From contig CALKVA010000002.1 of assembly GCA_937996625.1 (NCBI GenBank), forward strand, positions 1-64,000: a DNA stretch of 64,000 nucleotides, in the 5' to 3' direction. The notes beneath the pieces are model-generated. The model was not told the DNA's origin and searched no databases. It saw only the letters and a list, made by a program, of their open reading frames with translations. Shown here piece after piece: positions 16,691-26,415 of this stretch. The stretch comes from UBA5951 sp009936885. Its GTDB lineage: Bacteria; Pseudomonadota; Alphaproteobacteria; Puniceispirillales; Puniceispirillaceae. Position numbers and translations under genes: made by a program. How positions within the stretch are numbered: position 1 is the stretch's first letter; each line of letters opens with the position of its first letter.

Positions 16691-19600
16691 TCTAATAGGG
16701 CTTGTACCTGCAATAACTTACCTTTCAGAAAATCAGCACGCTTAGTTACATCGGTTAAATCCTGTTTAATTACCAGCTTATGGTCTGCTCGCAATTGTAC
16801 TCTGTCTTTTTGCGAGGCTATCCAGGCAATTAGTCTCTCTGGATTAGCAAACGAATTATGTCTAAACTGGACGGAGAACCCTTTATTACCCGCATCTATT
16901 TTAGCGATATTAATATTTTTAGAAATCTGTTTTATTTCAACAATTTGAAGGAGATTTTTAACCTTATCTGGGATGGGGCCAAATCTATCTGTTAACTCCA
17001 TTTTTATATCTTGAAGAGATGCTAAATCATAGACTGATGCAATTTTACGATAGAGTGAAAGCCTAACCGTTAAATCTTTAATATAGCTATCTGGTATCAA
17101 AACGTCAGTTCCAATACTAATAAGGGGTGACCAGTTATCTTCGCTTAGGTCACTTTCCCCTTTATCTTCACTAGTACCAGACTTTGATAAAGCAACAGCT
17201 TGGCGAAGCATATCTTGATATAATTCAACACCAACTTCCTTTACATGGCCTGACTGCTCATCCCCAAGTAGGTTTCCTGCACCACGAATATCCATATCAT
17301 ATGAGGCTAGCGAGAACCCTGCCCCTAGCTTGTCAAGTGTTTGTATTACTTCGAGCCTGCGTTTAGCCTGACTAGTGAGTGTTATTTGTGGGTCAGTTGT
17401 AAGATATGCATATGCTCGTTGCTTGCCGCGCCCTACTCTGCCGCGTAACTGATATAGCTGGGACAAGCCAAACATGTCAGCACGGTGAATAATCATTGTA
17501 TTTGCTGTGGAAATATCAATTCCAGACTCCACAATATGAGTAGATAATAATACATCTGCTTTGGCATCTGCAAAATCTGTCATGACCTTATCTAATTCTT
17601 GCGGGTTCATCTGTCCATGTGCTGAAAGAATGGAGGCTTCAGGAACCAGTTTTGTAATGCGATCAAACATTTTCTGCATATCTTTTATACGAGGACATAC
17701 AACAAATATCTGTCCTCCCCGTTGCTTTTCACGCAAAATAGCTTCTCTAAGGATGATAGAGTCCCATGGCCCAACAAATGTTCTAACCGCAAGACGGTCT
17801 ACCGGCGGTGTTGCGATAAGTGACATTTCTCTTACCCCCGATAATGCCATCTGTAAGGTTCGCGGTATGGGTGTTGCCGATAGGGTGAGAACATGCATGT
17901 CACCGCGCATTTTTTTGAGTTGTTCTTTCTGAGCAACTCCAAAATGTTGTTCTTCATCTACAATCAAAAGGCCAAGATTATTAAATACCACTGATTTTGA
18001 CAGTAATGCATGTGTTCCGATTACCATCTGACAGGTTCCATCAGCGATATCTTGCTTGATAGTGGCCGCATTTTTTGCAGGTGTCATTCTTGAGAGAATA
18101 CCAATTTGGATTGGAAAGCTTTTAAAGCGCTCTTCAAATAGCTTGCCATGTTGTCTTGCAAGAAGGGTGGTAGGTGTAACAAGCGCTACCTGATACCCGC
18201 TCATACATGCAACAAACGCAGCCCGCAATGCGACCTCGGTTTTACCAAACCCAACATCACCACAAATAAGTCTATCGGTTGGTTTTCCAGAAGCAAGATC
18301 ATCGATCACATCAGAAATAGCATCCAGCTGGTCATCTGTTTCAGAAAATTGAAAGCGTGCACAAAATTCATCAAAAGTGCCTGTTGGCACAGTTAGTTTT
18401 TCAGCTTTGCTTACTTGTCTGTTGGCAGCAATTTTAATGAGCTCGTCCGCCATCTCCTTTATCTTGCCTTTAATTCTGGCTTTTTTAGCCTGCCAAGCAA
18501 CGCCGCCTAACCTATCTAAAGCCGCATCACTTGCTTGCTGTCCATATCTTGAGAGTAAATCAATATTCTCAACGGGGATGAATAATCGATCACCACCAGC
18601 ATAAATTAAACGTAAACAATCATGCTCACCGCCACCGCTTTGCACTGTTTCAAGACCATTATATCGACCGATTCCATGCTCTATATGCACCACAAGGTCG
18701 TCTGTCTGTAATGCTGATACTTCTCGCAAGAATTCATCCGATCGCTTGCGCCTGCCAGCAGGCCTGTTCTGCCGGCTTCCAAATACATCTTGTTCTGTTA
18801 AAATCCAAATATCTGGCAAAATAAATCCGTTTGCTATGATCCATACAGCAGAGTAAATCTGCCCTGCTACCGGTTTTGTGCCAGGCTGGAGGGGCATTAT
18901 TGGATGCGATAAATGAGGGGATACTAACTCTGTTAATTTTACGATGGCACCTTTACTGGAAGCTACCAAAATTATAGAGCGATTTATTAGGGTATCTTCA
19001 ATCATTTTTGCAGCAGATTGTGAAGGGCTAAATCCGTTTTCCTGTGTTGCGCTAAAAACGGGTCCTGTTTTTCCATCTAAGCTTAATGCCTTATATTTTT
19101 GAGTTGTTTTTTCTGGGGCAGAGAACGGCGATATAATTGTTGGCATTTTGGTATTAAATAATACGTCAATTTCATTCTGTGATACGTACATCTGCCCTGG
19201 AGGTACTGGCCTGTAATGGAATGAATCTTGTCCGATGGCTGACAGTCTTGACTGATAAAACTCCTCGATTAAGACGCTTCTTTTCTCTGAATAAACCGAA
19301 AAATCATACGGAATTACAACAGACGCATCAGGTAGCCAATCTGTTATAGTAACAAGTTCAGGATGGAATAAGCTCATCCAATGTTCTATTCCAACAGGGG
19401 TTATGCCTGCTGTGATTTCCTCGTATAATTGGTCTCTTGCTGCAGATGCGCCAAATAAACTGATATAATTTTTTCTAAAACGGGTGATATATTCATCTGA
19501 TAAGCGATATTCTGCAACTGGATTTAAAAAAAGCTGTTCTACTTCAGTCAATCCCAATTGAGAAGATGAATCAAAAAATCTTATTTTCTCAAGTTCCGCA

Positions 19601-20127
19601 CCAAAAAAATCAAGGCGGTATGGGTGGGTTGAGGGATCAGAAAAAACATCAACAATATCACCTCTTATTGCAAATTCGCCATATTCACGAACGGTATTCG
19701 TTCTGTTAAACCCGCAATCTTGCAGAAAAGACGCAATCTCATTTAAATTATAATCATCCCCTTTGGAGAGTTTTAAACTTGCATTCAAGAAAAAGGATTT
19801 TGGAGGAATTTTTTGCAGAAAACTATTTATTGTAAGAAGTATAACATTTTTTGTATTCAAAATTTCATTTGAGGCGAGTTTACTTAATGTAGAAATACGC
19901 TCACCTGTAATATCGCCATGTGGAGATAGCCTGTCATATGGCAAACAGTCCCATGCTGGTAAGCAAACTACGTCTATATCTGGTGCAAATAGTGATAAAC
20001 CCTGTGATACTTGTTTTAATTCAAGGTCATCACGACATATATAAATAACTGGTTTGCCGATAGTAGCGTGTGTTGCAAGATAGAGAGTTTGTGCACCCTC
20101 TACACATCCAAAAATTTGCTGTTGCAT
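16687..20127 (-). CDS. mfd: Transcription-repair coupling factor Mfd
   Basis: A 1146-residue DNA translocase that removes stalled RNA polymerase from lesions and recruits UvrA. The UvrB-like N-terminal modules are followed by the RNA polymerase interaction domain (LVVHIEHGIGRYNGLE, about residue 475). The RecG-like motor then has Walker A GDVGFGKTE (about residue 625), DEEQHFG (about 724) and SATPIPRTL. The TRG-like part contains RADMFGLSQLYQLRGRVGRG. The C-terminal domain D7 closes the protein. It is full length. Downstream of sdhE by about 19 bases. Confidence 0.97.
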   Translation of the reverse strand: MQQQIFGCVEGAQTLYLATHATIGKPVIYICRDDLELKQVSQGLSLFAPDIDVVCLPAWDCLPYDRLSPHGDITGERISTLSKLASNEILNTKNVILLTINSFLQKIPPKSFFLNASLKLSKGDDYNLNEIASFLQDCGFNRTNTVREYGEFAIRGDIVDVFSDPSTHPYRLDFFGAELEKIRFFDSSSQLGLTEVEQLFLNPVAEYRLSDEYITRFRKNYISLFGASAARDQLYEEITAGITPVGIEHWMSLFHPELVTITDWLPDASVVIPYDFSVYSEKRSVLIEEFYQSRLSAIGQDSFHYRPVPPGQMYVSQNEIDVLFNTKMPTIISPFSAPEKTTQKYKALSLDGKTGPVFSATQENGFSPSQSAAKMIEDTLINRSIILVASSKGAIVKLTELVSPHLSHPIMPLQPGTKPVAGQIYSAVWIIANGFILPDIWILTEQDVFGSRQNRPAGRRKRSDEFLREVSALQTDDLVVHIEHGIGRYNGLETVQSGGGEHDCLRLIYAGGDRLFIPVENIDLLSRYGQQASDAALDRLGGVAWQAKKARIKGKIKEMADELIKIAANRQVSKAEKLTVPTGTFDEFCARFQFSETDDQLDAISDVIDDLASGKPTDRLICGDVGFGKTEVALRAAFVACMSGYQVALVTPTTLLARQHGKLFEERFKSFPIQIGILSRMTPAKNAATIKQDIADGTCQMVIGTHALLSKSVVFNNLGLLIVDEEQHFGVAQKEQLKKMRGDMHVLTLSATPIPRTLQMALSGVREMSLIATPPVDRLAVRTFVGPWDSIILREAILREKQRGGQIFVVCPRIKDMQKMFDRITKLVPEASILSAHGQMNPQELDKVMTDFADAKADVLLSTHIVESGIDISTANTMIIHRADMFGLSQLYQLRGRVGRGKQRAYAYLTTDPQITLTSQAKRRLEVIQTLDKLGAGFSLASYDMDIRGAGNLLGDEQSGHVKEVGVELYQDMLRQAVALSKSGTSEDKGESDLSEDNWSPLISIGTDVLIPDSYIKDLTVRLSLYRKIASVYDLASLQDIKMELTDRFGPIPDKVKNLLQIVEIKQISKNINIAKIDAGNKGFSVQFRHNSFANPERLIAWIASQKDRVQLRADHKLVIKQDLTDVTKRADFLKGKLLQVQALLD

Positions 20128-20145
20128 GGGATAGTTATATTTCTG

Positions 20146-20406
20146 TCAGAGTGTTGTATTAAAATCTTTTATAAGAGAAAAAACGGTTCCGTTCAGATTA
20201 GCTGGGATTTTTAAATCCCCTCTCACCCATGCAAGAATATTCTGATCGCCTTGTGCTAAAAGGGCCTCGTAATCATCCAGCTGTTGATCTTCAAGGTTGT
20301 CCAGATAGCGATTTGCAAATTGTCCTAATAGCAAGTCTGTCTCTCTGGTGCCTGTGTAGCTGGACTGATAGATTAGTCTGCGTATTCTATTTTCTCTTTT
20401 TTCCAT
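20146..20406 (-). CDS. sdhE: FAD assembly factor SdhE (succinate dehydrogenase assembly factor 2)
   Basis: An 86-residue small cytosolic protein that helps attach FAD covalently to SdhA. The family pattern is clear: RIRRLIYQSSYTGTRETDLL (the conserved G-x-x-E with glutamate in TGTRE), then LGQFANRYLDNLED, YEALLAQGDQNILAW. The length is as usual for the family. It lies directly upstream of mfd, a common alphaproteobacterial arrangement, and diverges from recG. Confidence 0.92.
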   Translation of the reverse strand: MEKRENRIRRLIYQSSYTGTRETDLLLGQFANRYLDNLEDQQLDDYEALLAQGDQNILAWVRGDLKIPANLNGTVFSLIKDFNTTL

Positions 20407-20524
20407 AAATATAAACTCTTCAAACTGTTAAAATATAGTTCTATCCGTAATAAGATAGTGCGCATTGGACAGGTTACAATTTTTGTGAGATCATTACCCT
20501 ATAATTACAAATTTGAATAGGCAT

Positions 20525-22633
20525 ATGGCAAACCTTAATTTTAATAGACCTGAAATTTTGTTCCCTTGCTTTGCACAGTTAATTAGCTTGCAAGGAATAG
20601 GGCCAAGAACAGCTGATATATTGGCAAAGAAAATAGGTAGTTTTGTTATTGATTTAGCATTTTACTTTCCTGTCTCATTAATTGACCGAAGCGCATCACC
20701 AGAAATAAACGATATTACAGATGGGCAAATTGTAACCGTATCTATCACTATTAGATCTTTAGACATTCCCATGGGAAGGCAATCCCGTCCAGCCCGCATA
20801 GTGGGTGAAAACGAAACAGGGAGCATTGAACTTATTTATTTCAGGGCTAAGGCTGATTATCTAAAATCTTTATATGCAGTTGGGAAAACCGTTATAATTA
20901 GTGGACGTGTTGATTTTTTCAATCAGAAGAAACAAATCACCCACCCAGATTATGTCGTTACTCCAGAACAGCGCTCATCTATCCCCGCAATAGAACCTAT
21001 TTATCCATTATCAGCTGGGCTGCGCCAAAGCCTACTTCGAAAAACATCGCAAACTATCATTCAAAAAATGCCAGAACTTCCTGAATGGATTGATAAAAAT
21101 TTAAAACAACAACAAAAATGGCCAGATTTTAAATCTGCTTTAACACAAAGCCATTCCCCAAATACACAAGCTGATTTAGAATTGGATTCGCCTCACCGAA
21201 GACGACTAGCCTTTGATGAATTACTTGCTAATCAATTAGCTCTTTGTTTGATAAGAAGTCGGCAATCAAATGCGGATGTCTCAGAGCCTGTAACAGGAGA
21301 TGAGCACTTCATTGAAAAATTTGTATCCTCTCTTCCTTATTCAATGACATCTGCGCAAATACGGGTATTAAATGAAATCACAGATGACCAAAGCGCCCCA
21401 ATTCGAATGCTCAGACTGCTCCAAGGGGATGTTGGCTCTGGTAAAACACTTGTGGCTCTAATAGCATTATTGCGAGCAATTACATCAGGTAAACAAGCTG
21501 CCCTTCTTGCACCAACAGAGATACTAAGCAAACAGCATTTCAAGAATATAACTGAACTTTTAAAAGATTTTGATATAGACCCTGTTTTGTTAATCGGCAG
21601 TATGACCCAAAAGCAAAAACATGTGATTCACGAAGGCCTTAAGTCTGGCAGGATTTCGTTTGTGATTGGAACACATGCTCTATTAACAGAGAATGCAGAG
21701 TTTGCAGATTTAGGACTTGCGGTGGTTGATGAGCAACATCGCTTTGGTGTAAAACAGCGCCTTATCCTTGGTCAAAAGGGCGGTGGGTGCGATATATTAA
21801 TTATGACAGCAACGCCAATTCCCCGAACATTAGCAATGACCGCTTATGGCGATCTGAAAATATCACAACTTGATGAAAAACCCGCCGGAAGAAGAGATAT
21901 AAAAACAGCATCCCTGCAAATGGAAAAAATGGATGAAGTGATAGAAAGGCTATCCAAAGCAATTGCGAATGGAAGTCGAGCCTATTGGATTTGCCCGTTG
22001 GTTGAAGAAAGTGATAAATTAGATGCTGAAGCTGCAGAAGACAGGCATAGAATATTAGAGCAGCTGCTTCCAGAAGCAAATCCTGTTCTAGCACATGGCA
22101 AAATGAAATCTACGGAGCGAGATATCGCAATGCAGGCCTTTCAGTCTGGTGAAAGCCAGCTTTTAGTTGCTACTACTGTTGTTGAGGTAGGTGTAGATAT
22201 ACCGGAAGCTGGCATTATAATTATTGAGAATGCAGAGAGATTTGGATTAGCACAGCTGCATCAACTACGCGGGCGTGTTGGCAGAAGTGATATTCAATCT
22301 TCATGCTTGTTGCTTTATCAAACGCCTCTTTCTTATACTGCTAAATCTCGCCTTGATATTATGAGACAAACCAATGATGGCTTTTTAATTGCAGAGGAAG
22401 ATTTGCGGCTTAGAGGACCAGGAGAGGTTTTAGGACAGCGTCAATCTGGTGTACCTGAATTCAAACTTGCCAATCTTTCAGCTCATGCCGATTTGCTTGA
22501 AATTGCCCGAAAACAATCTTTGATGTTGGTACATGAAGACCCGTTACTAACATCTGAAAAAGGCAAAGCCTGCCGTATTCTTATCGGTTTGTTTGAGCAA
22601 GACACAGCAATACGCTATTTATATTCTGGATAA
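20525..22633 (+). CDS. recG: ATP-dependent DNA helicase RecG
   Basis: A 702-residue branch-migration helicase that reverses stalled replication forks. The N-terminal wedge/OB domain (LISLQGIGPRTADILAKKIG, then an OB-like strand set) is followed by the motor: Walker A GDVGSGKT (about residue 301), DEQHRFG (about 400) and TATPIPRTLAMTAYGDL. The second lobe contains NAERFGLAQLHQLRGRVGRS, and the TRG region contains EDLRLRGPGEVLGQRQSGVP. I use the ATG at 20525; an in-frame TTG at 20513 adds four residues. Confidence 0.96.
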   Translation: MANLNFNRPEILFPCFAQLISLQGIGPRTADILAKKIGSFVIDLAFYFPVSLIDRSASPEINDITDGQIVTVSITIRSLDIPMGRQSRPARIVGENETGSIELIYFRAKADYLKSLYAVGKTVIISGRVDFFNQKKQITHPDYVVTPEQRSSIPAIEPIYPLSAGLRQSLLRKTSQTIIQKMPELPEWIDKNLKQQQKWPDFKSALTQSHSPNTQADLELDSPHRRRLAFDELLANQLALCLIRSRQSNADVSEPVTGDEHFIEKFVSSLPYSMTSAQIRVLNEITDDQSAPIRMLRLLQGDVGSGKTLVALIALLRAITSGKQAALLAPTEILSKQHFKNITELLKDFDIDPVLLIGSMTQKQKHVIHEGLKSGRISFVIGTHALLTENAEFADLGLAVVDEQHRFGVKQRLILGQKGGGCDILIMTATPIPRTLAMTAYGDLKISQLDEKPAGRRDIKTASLQMEKMDEVIERLSKAIANGSRAYWICPLVEESDKLDAEAAEDRHRILEQLLPEANPVLAHGKMKSTERDIAMQAFQSGESQLLVATTVVEVGVDIPEAGIIIIENAERFGLAQLHQLRGRVGRSDIQSSCLLLYQTPLSYTAKSRLDIMRQTNDGFLIAEEDLRLRGPGEVLGQRQSGVPEFKLANLSAHADLLEIARKQSLMLVHEDPLLTSEKGKACRILIGLFEQDTAIRYLYSG

Positions 22634-22661
22634 ATAGAAGCGACAAACGAGTTTCTTAAAT

Positions 22662-23378
22662 TTACTTCTTACCTGTATTAGCGATCTTTTTCTGGTTTTT
22701 TTTAGCTTTATTATCAGGTGTTACAATACCAGCAGAAACAACCAATTTTATTGCATCCTCTACTGCCATATCTAAATAAGTTAACTCATCTTTTGGGCAA
22801 AGAAGAAGAAAACCAGAGGTTGGATTAGGCGTTGTTGGAACAAATACATTTACCAAATCAGCTTCAATTTTTTCTTTTATCTCGCCCTTTGCAACACCTG
22901 TTACAAAGCCGATAACATAGGTTCCTTTTCGCGGATACTCCAGAATTACCGCATCGCGAAACGCATCAGATTGGGTAGCAAGCACAGTCTCCAAAATCTG
23001 TTTTGAGCTCCCATAAATTGTTCTCACAACTGGCATGCTACTCATCACACGCTCCCCTAGATGAACAATCCAGCGCCCTAAGAATCCAGTTGTTAGCGCA
23101 CCAATCAACGTCAGAAATACAAATCCAATTATAATCCCATAGCCAGGCACAATTCCAAAGCCTGGAACCCAGCTGGTGATGAAAACAACAAGCTCTTTTG
23201 GTAGTAAATTAACAACTTGAGTATCAATCAAATCTATGGCTATCCAAGTGATATAAGTTGTTAAAAAAACAGGCGCAGAAAGTAATATACCTGCCAAAAA
23301 CCAACGTCTAATATTACCAAGTAGCGTTTTATTATGCGTCGTATTTTCAGCTTGATTTTCCGACTGACCGTTCGTCAT
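22662..23378 (-). CDS. DUF502 family membrane protein
   Basis: A 238-residue inner-membrane protein of unknown function. I start it at the ATG at 23378, which has GGAG eight bases upstream, not at the frame's first codon at 23438. Two membrane segments are visible (FLAGILLSAPVFLTTYITWI near residue 30 and GIIIGFVFLTLIGALTTGFL near residue 85). The conserved family stretch VVRTIYGSSKQILETV follows, then a cytoplasmic domain with the motif FVPTTPNPTSGFLLL. Members often lie beside recG and mfd in alphaproteobacteria, as here. Confidence 0.88.
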   Translation of the reverse strand: MTNGQSENQAENTTHNKTLLGNIRRWFLAGILLSAPVFLTTYITWIAIDLIDTQVVNLLPKELVVFITSWVPGFGIVPGYGIIIGFVFLTLIGALTTGFLGRWIVHLGERVMSSMPVVRTIYGSSKQILETVLATQSDAFRDAVILEYPRKGTYVIGFVTGVAKGEIKEKIEADLVNVFVPTTPNPTSGFLLLCPKDELTYLDMAVEDAIKLVVSAGIVTPDNKAKKNQKKIANTGKK

Positions 23379-23507
23379 TTCATAACTCCAATTAATCGCA
23401 ACGATTAATTTATTTGTGTTAGTATTTTTATAATTCAAATCATAGATTATTTTATAGTTTAAATTAAGCTTAAAATAGAAACAGAAAATAGTTTAATAGG
23501 CACCCCA

Positions 23508-24356
23508 ATGAATAATTGTCCAGAGACACCCATAAATTTAAATAAAATCAATGAGAAAATAAGCAAACTGGTTTTAATTATGGAACAGCTTAGAGACAAG
23601 CAAGGCGGCTGTGAATGGGATCTTGAACAAACTTATGAGACGATTGCACCTTATACCATAGAAGAGGCTTATGAGGTTGTTGAGGCTATCTATGAAAGTG
23701 ATATGGATAAATTATGTGACGAGCTTGGCGACCTATTATTGCAAGTTATTTTTCACTCTCAGATTGCCCATGAGCGTGGTGACTTTCAGCTAGAGGATGT
23801 AATTTCAGCTGTCTGTGATAAAATGATACGAAGACACCCTCATATTTTTACTAAAACTGAAGCCAAAACTGTGCCAGAAATACTCAAAACATGGGAGGAA
23901 ATAAAACAGCTCGAGCGAGAACAACTCTCAGAAAATAAAAACGCGATTAGCCTTTTGGACGGCATAAGCACAACCCTTCCAGCTTTAACACGGGCAATAA
24001 AATTACAGCAGAGAGCTGCAAAAGTTGGATTTGACTGGCCATCTATCTATCCTGCATTCGAGAAAATGTATGAAGAAATAGAAGAGCTAAAAGCAGAAAT
24101 TGAGGCTAATAATCCAGATAAGAATAAAATTCAAGATGAGATTGGTGATATATTATTTGTTGCAACAAACATAGCACGCATAGCAGGGCATGAGCCTGAG
24201 ACATCTCTTATACTTGCAAATCGAAAATTCGAGAGACGGTTCAAGCAGATGGAAGTCCGCTCAAGAAATAATACTCAAAACTTGCAAGATTTATCATTTG
24301 AGGAGTTGGAATCTTATTGGGTAATGGCCAAAAACATCGAAAAAAATGAACCCTAA
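23508..24356 (+). CDS. mazG: Nucleoside triphosphate pyrophosphohydrolase MazG
   Basis: A 282-residue enzyme that hydrolyses NTPs/dNTPs to monophosphate and pyrophosphate, cleaning up abnormal nucleotides and affecting the stringent response. Two all-alpha MazG domains are visible. The N-terminal one starts LRDKQGGCEWDLEQTYETI and has the metal-binding EExxE-type pattern (EEAYEVVEAI, then CDELGDLLLQVIFHS). The C-terminal one has EEIEELKAEIE then DEIGDILFVATNIAR. The length matches the two-domain E. coli-type protein. Convergent with the inositol-phosphatase-family gene. Confidence 0.95.
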   Translation: MNNCPETPINLNKINEKISKLVLIMEQLRDKQGGCEWDLEQTYETIAPYTIEEAYEVVEAIYESDMDKLCDELGDLLLQVIFHSQIAHERGDFQLEDVISAVCDKMIRRHPHIFTKTEAKTVPEILKTWEEIKQLEREQLSENKNAISLLDGISTTLPALTRAIKLQQRAAKVGFDWPSIYPAFEKMYEEIEELKAEIEANNPDKNKIQDEIGDILFVATNIARIAGHEPETSLILANRKFERRFKQMEVRSRNNTQNLQDLSFEELESYWVMAKNIEKNEP

Positions 24357-24378
24357 AACAGATTATTTTTTAAATTCA

Positions 24379-25221
24379 TCAACCGGTAATAAGACGAGCT
24401 ACCTCATCCCATGCATCCTTATTTTGAACAAACAAAACAGGTGCTTTTTCTTCGATATTAAAATCGCTATACGAGCCCTGAGATAGGTTTATATGTGCTG
24501 AATTACCACCTGATGCCCTGCAAAATAGGTCAACAGGAGCATGATCCCATGCGGTTGTAGTAGAATGAAATATAAAATCAATCTGCTGCTCGGCTAGCAT
24601 CGTTGCCTCTATTCCAGAACTTCCAATAAAAACCCTATTTTTTAAATGCGTTACCTTACGCTTAATAAGCGTTTTAATATCTGGTTCTAAATCTCGAAGA
24701 GATACGCAGCAAGTAAAATCAATTACATTAGCAGGCGCTTTTATCTTAGGGCTGATTTCTAAGGGCTTAAATGCACTACCATCATGTCCTAGCTGAACGC
24801 AAGTCACATCTGCAAAATAGCATTTACCTTCGGTAGGGATAAAAATCCATGAAGCCTTAGGTTTTCCATCTTCAAGAAGAGCGATCATAGAACAAAACCA
24901 ATCATTTCCATTCACAAAATTTTTGGTCCCATCAATTGGATCTACCGTCCAGACAAGCTTATTTCTTAAGCCAGATAAATTATCTTTATTATCAGAGCAG
25001 GCTTCCTCGCCAATTACCGTTGAGCCCTTGATTAGCTCCATTAATTTTTTAGAAAGGAAAACTTCTGATTGTCTATCTGCTAATGTAACAAAATCATCCA
25101 CAGAAGATTTGGTATCTATTTGCTCTGCGGAGAGGTTTTTATAAAATGGTAAAATATACTTAGTCGACGCCTCTTGTAGCAGGCTCCTTACCTTGTCTCT
25201 AATCTCTTCATCAACAATCAT
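24379..25221 (-). CDS. Inositol monophosphatase-family phosphatase
   Basis: A 280-residue Mg-dependent phosphatase. The ATG at 25221 lies 17 bases after the hfq stop and gives an N-terminus of normal length (MIVDEEIRDKVRSLLQEA). The metal-site motifs are GEEA (first glutamate), WTVDPIDGTKNFVNG (DPIDGT loop) and WDHAPVDLF near the C-terminus. Candidate activities are inositol-1-phosphatase, histidinol-phosphatase of the HisN type, or 3'(2'),5'-bisphosphate nucleotidase (CysQ). The motifs alone do not separate these. Confidence 0.85.
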   Translation of the reverse strand: MIVDEEIRDKVRSLLQEASTKYILPFYKNLSAEQIDTKSSVDDFVTLADRQSEVFLSKKLMELIKGSTVIGEEACSDNKDNLSGLRNKLVWTVDPIDGTKNFVNGNDWFCSMIALLEDGKPKASWIFIPTEGKCYFADVTCVQLGHDGSAFKPLEISPKIKAPANVIDFTCCVSLRDLEPDIKTLIKRKVTHLKNRVFIGSSGIEATMLAEQQIDFIFHSTTTAWDHAPVDLFCRASGGNSAHINLSQGSYSDFNIEEKAPVLFVQNKDAWDEVARLITG

Positions 25222-25237
25222 TATGAATTTTTGATTT

Positions 25238-25486
25238 TCACGTTTTCTCAGTGTCATCTGGCAGCTGCTCTTGTAAATCAATAGCAGTTGCCGGCATAAT
25301 GGTAGATACAGCATGTTTATAGATAAGCTGTATATGACCATCACGTTTTAGTAATATAGAATAATTATCAAACCAAGTAATCAATCCCTGCAATTTCACT
25401 CCATTCAATAAAAATAATGTGACCGATATGTGCTGGCGCCGTGCTGTGTTAAGAAATACATCCTGCAGATTTTGATTTTTATCCAT
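25238..25486 (-). CDS. hfq: RNA chaperone Hfq
   Basis: An 82-residue hexameric Sm-like protein that pairs small RNAs with mRNAs. Sm1 (VTLFLLNGVKLQGLITWFDN) and Sm2 with the signature YKHAVSTI are intact, and the N-terminus LQDVFLNTARRQHISVT carries the proximal-face residues. A good AAAGGAAA ribosome-binding site precedes the ATG. It lies downstream of the ntr-trkA-dat genes, the usual alphaproteobacterial place, but hflX is not next to it. Confidence 0.97.
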   Translation of the reverse strand: MDKNQNLQDVFLNTARRQHISVTLFLLNGVKLQGLITWFDNYSILLKRDGHIQLIYKHAVSTIMPATAIDLQEQLPDDTEKT

Positions 25487-25509
25487 GGCTTTTCCTTTTA
25501 GAACTAAGT

Positions 25510-26352
25510 TTAACGCTGACGCGTATTTTCTAAATAAGCACTTCTAAGCGCTAAAGCAACAGGCCCCACATTACCATCAGCTATCAAATCATCGTTAAGT
25601 TGAATAATTGGTGTTACGATGGCCGTTGCACTCGTAACAAATAATTCTTTAGCTTCTCTTGCCTCTTCAACTGTGAATGAGCGCTCCACTATTTTGTATT
25701 GCCGAATACTGGCAATATTAGTCAGACTCAATTTAGTAATACCATTTAGAATAGCGTTACTTGCTTGTCTGGTAACAAGTTGATTATCCTTATCCACCAT
25801 CCATAAATTAGAAGATGCACCCTCTGTTATAGTCCCATCTTGCATTACCATAATGGCTTCATACGCATCATGTTTAATCGCCTCTTGTTTAGCAATACAG
25901 TTCGGCAAGAGCTGAATTGTTTTTATATCTCGTCTATCCCATCTCTGGTCAGCAGTTGTTATTGCTTTTTTGCCCGCAACAGTATTTGTGATTAAGGTTG
26001 GTTTGGCTGTTACCACTAATGCTGGCGGCACATTTGTTGGAAATTGATGAGCTCTATCTGCCACACCGCGCGTAACCTGCAAATAAATTAGTCCATTTGT
26101 GATACGGTTTGATCTAACTAGCCTTTTGAAAATTTGTTTAATTACCGTCTCTGATATCGGTAAATCCAACGAAATTTCACTGAGGGAACGCTTTAAGCGT
26201 GTATAATGGCATTCAAAGTCTATTAGATTTTTATTTAAAACTAATACAACTTCATAAACACCATCCCCGAACTGGTATCCCCTATCTTCAATATGGACAA
26301 ATGCATTTTTATGGGGAAGATACCGACCATTTACATAGGCTATTCTAGACAT
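25510..26352 (-). CDS. dat: D-amino acid aminotransferase (class IV PLP enzyme)
   Basis: A 280-residue PLP-dependent fold-type IV transaminase. I use the ATG at 26352 (MSRIAYVNGRYLPHKNAFVH), which matches family N-termini; the open frame extends seven codons further. Diagnostic segments are EDRGYQFGDGVYEV, YLQVTRGVADRAHQFP (the RxxxRxH-like substrate region of D-amino acid transaminases), the PLP-lysine region around IAKQEAIKHDAYEAIMV and the glutamate in GTITEGASSNLW. The likely role is interconversion of D-Ala and D-Glu for peptidoglycan. The gene sits between trkA and hfq. Confidence 0.88.
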   Translation of the reverse strand: MSRIAYVNGRYLPHKNAFVHIEDRGYQFGDGVYEVVLVLNKNLIDFECHYTRLKRSLSEISLDLPISETVIKQIFKRLVRSNRITNGLIYLQVTRGVADRAHQFPTNVPPALVVTAKPTLITNTVAGKKAITTADQRWDRRDIKTIQLLPNCIAKQEAIKHDAYEAIMVMQDGTITEGASSNLWMVDKDNQLVTRQASNAILNGITKLSLTNIASIRQYKIVERSFTVEEAREAKELFVTSATAIVTPIIQLNDDLIADGNVGPVALALRSAYLENTRQR

Positions 26353-26415
26353 AGCTACTCTTTTTCTTATCAATTTTTATTCTATAACTTCTGGTATATT
26401 ATAATGATGCCAAAT

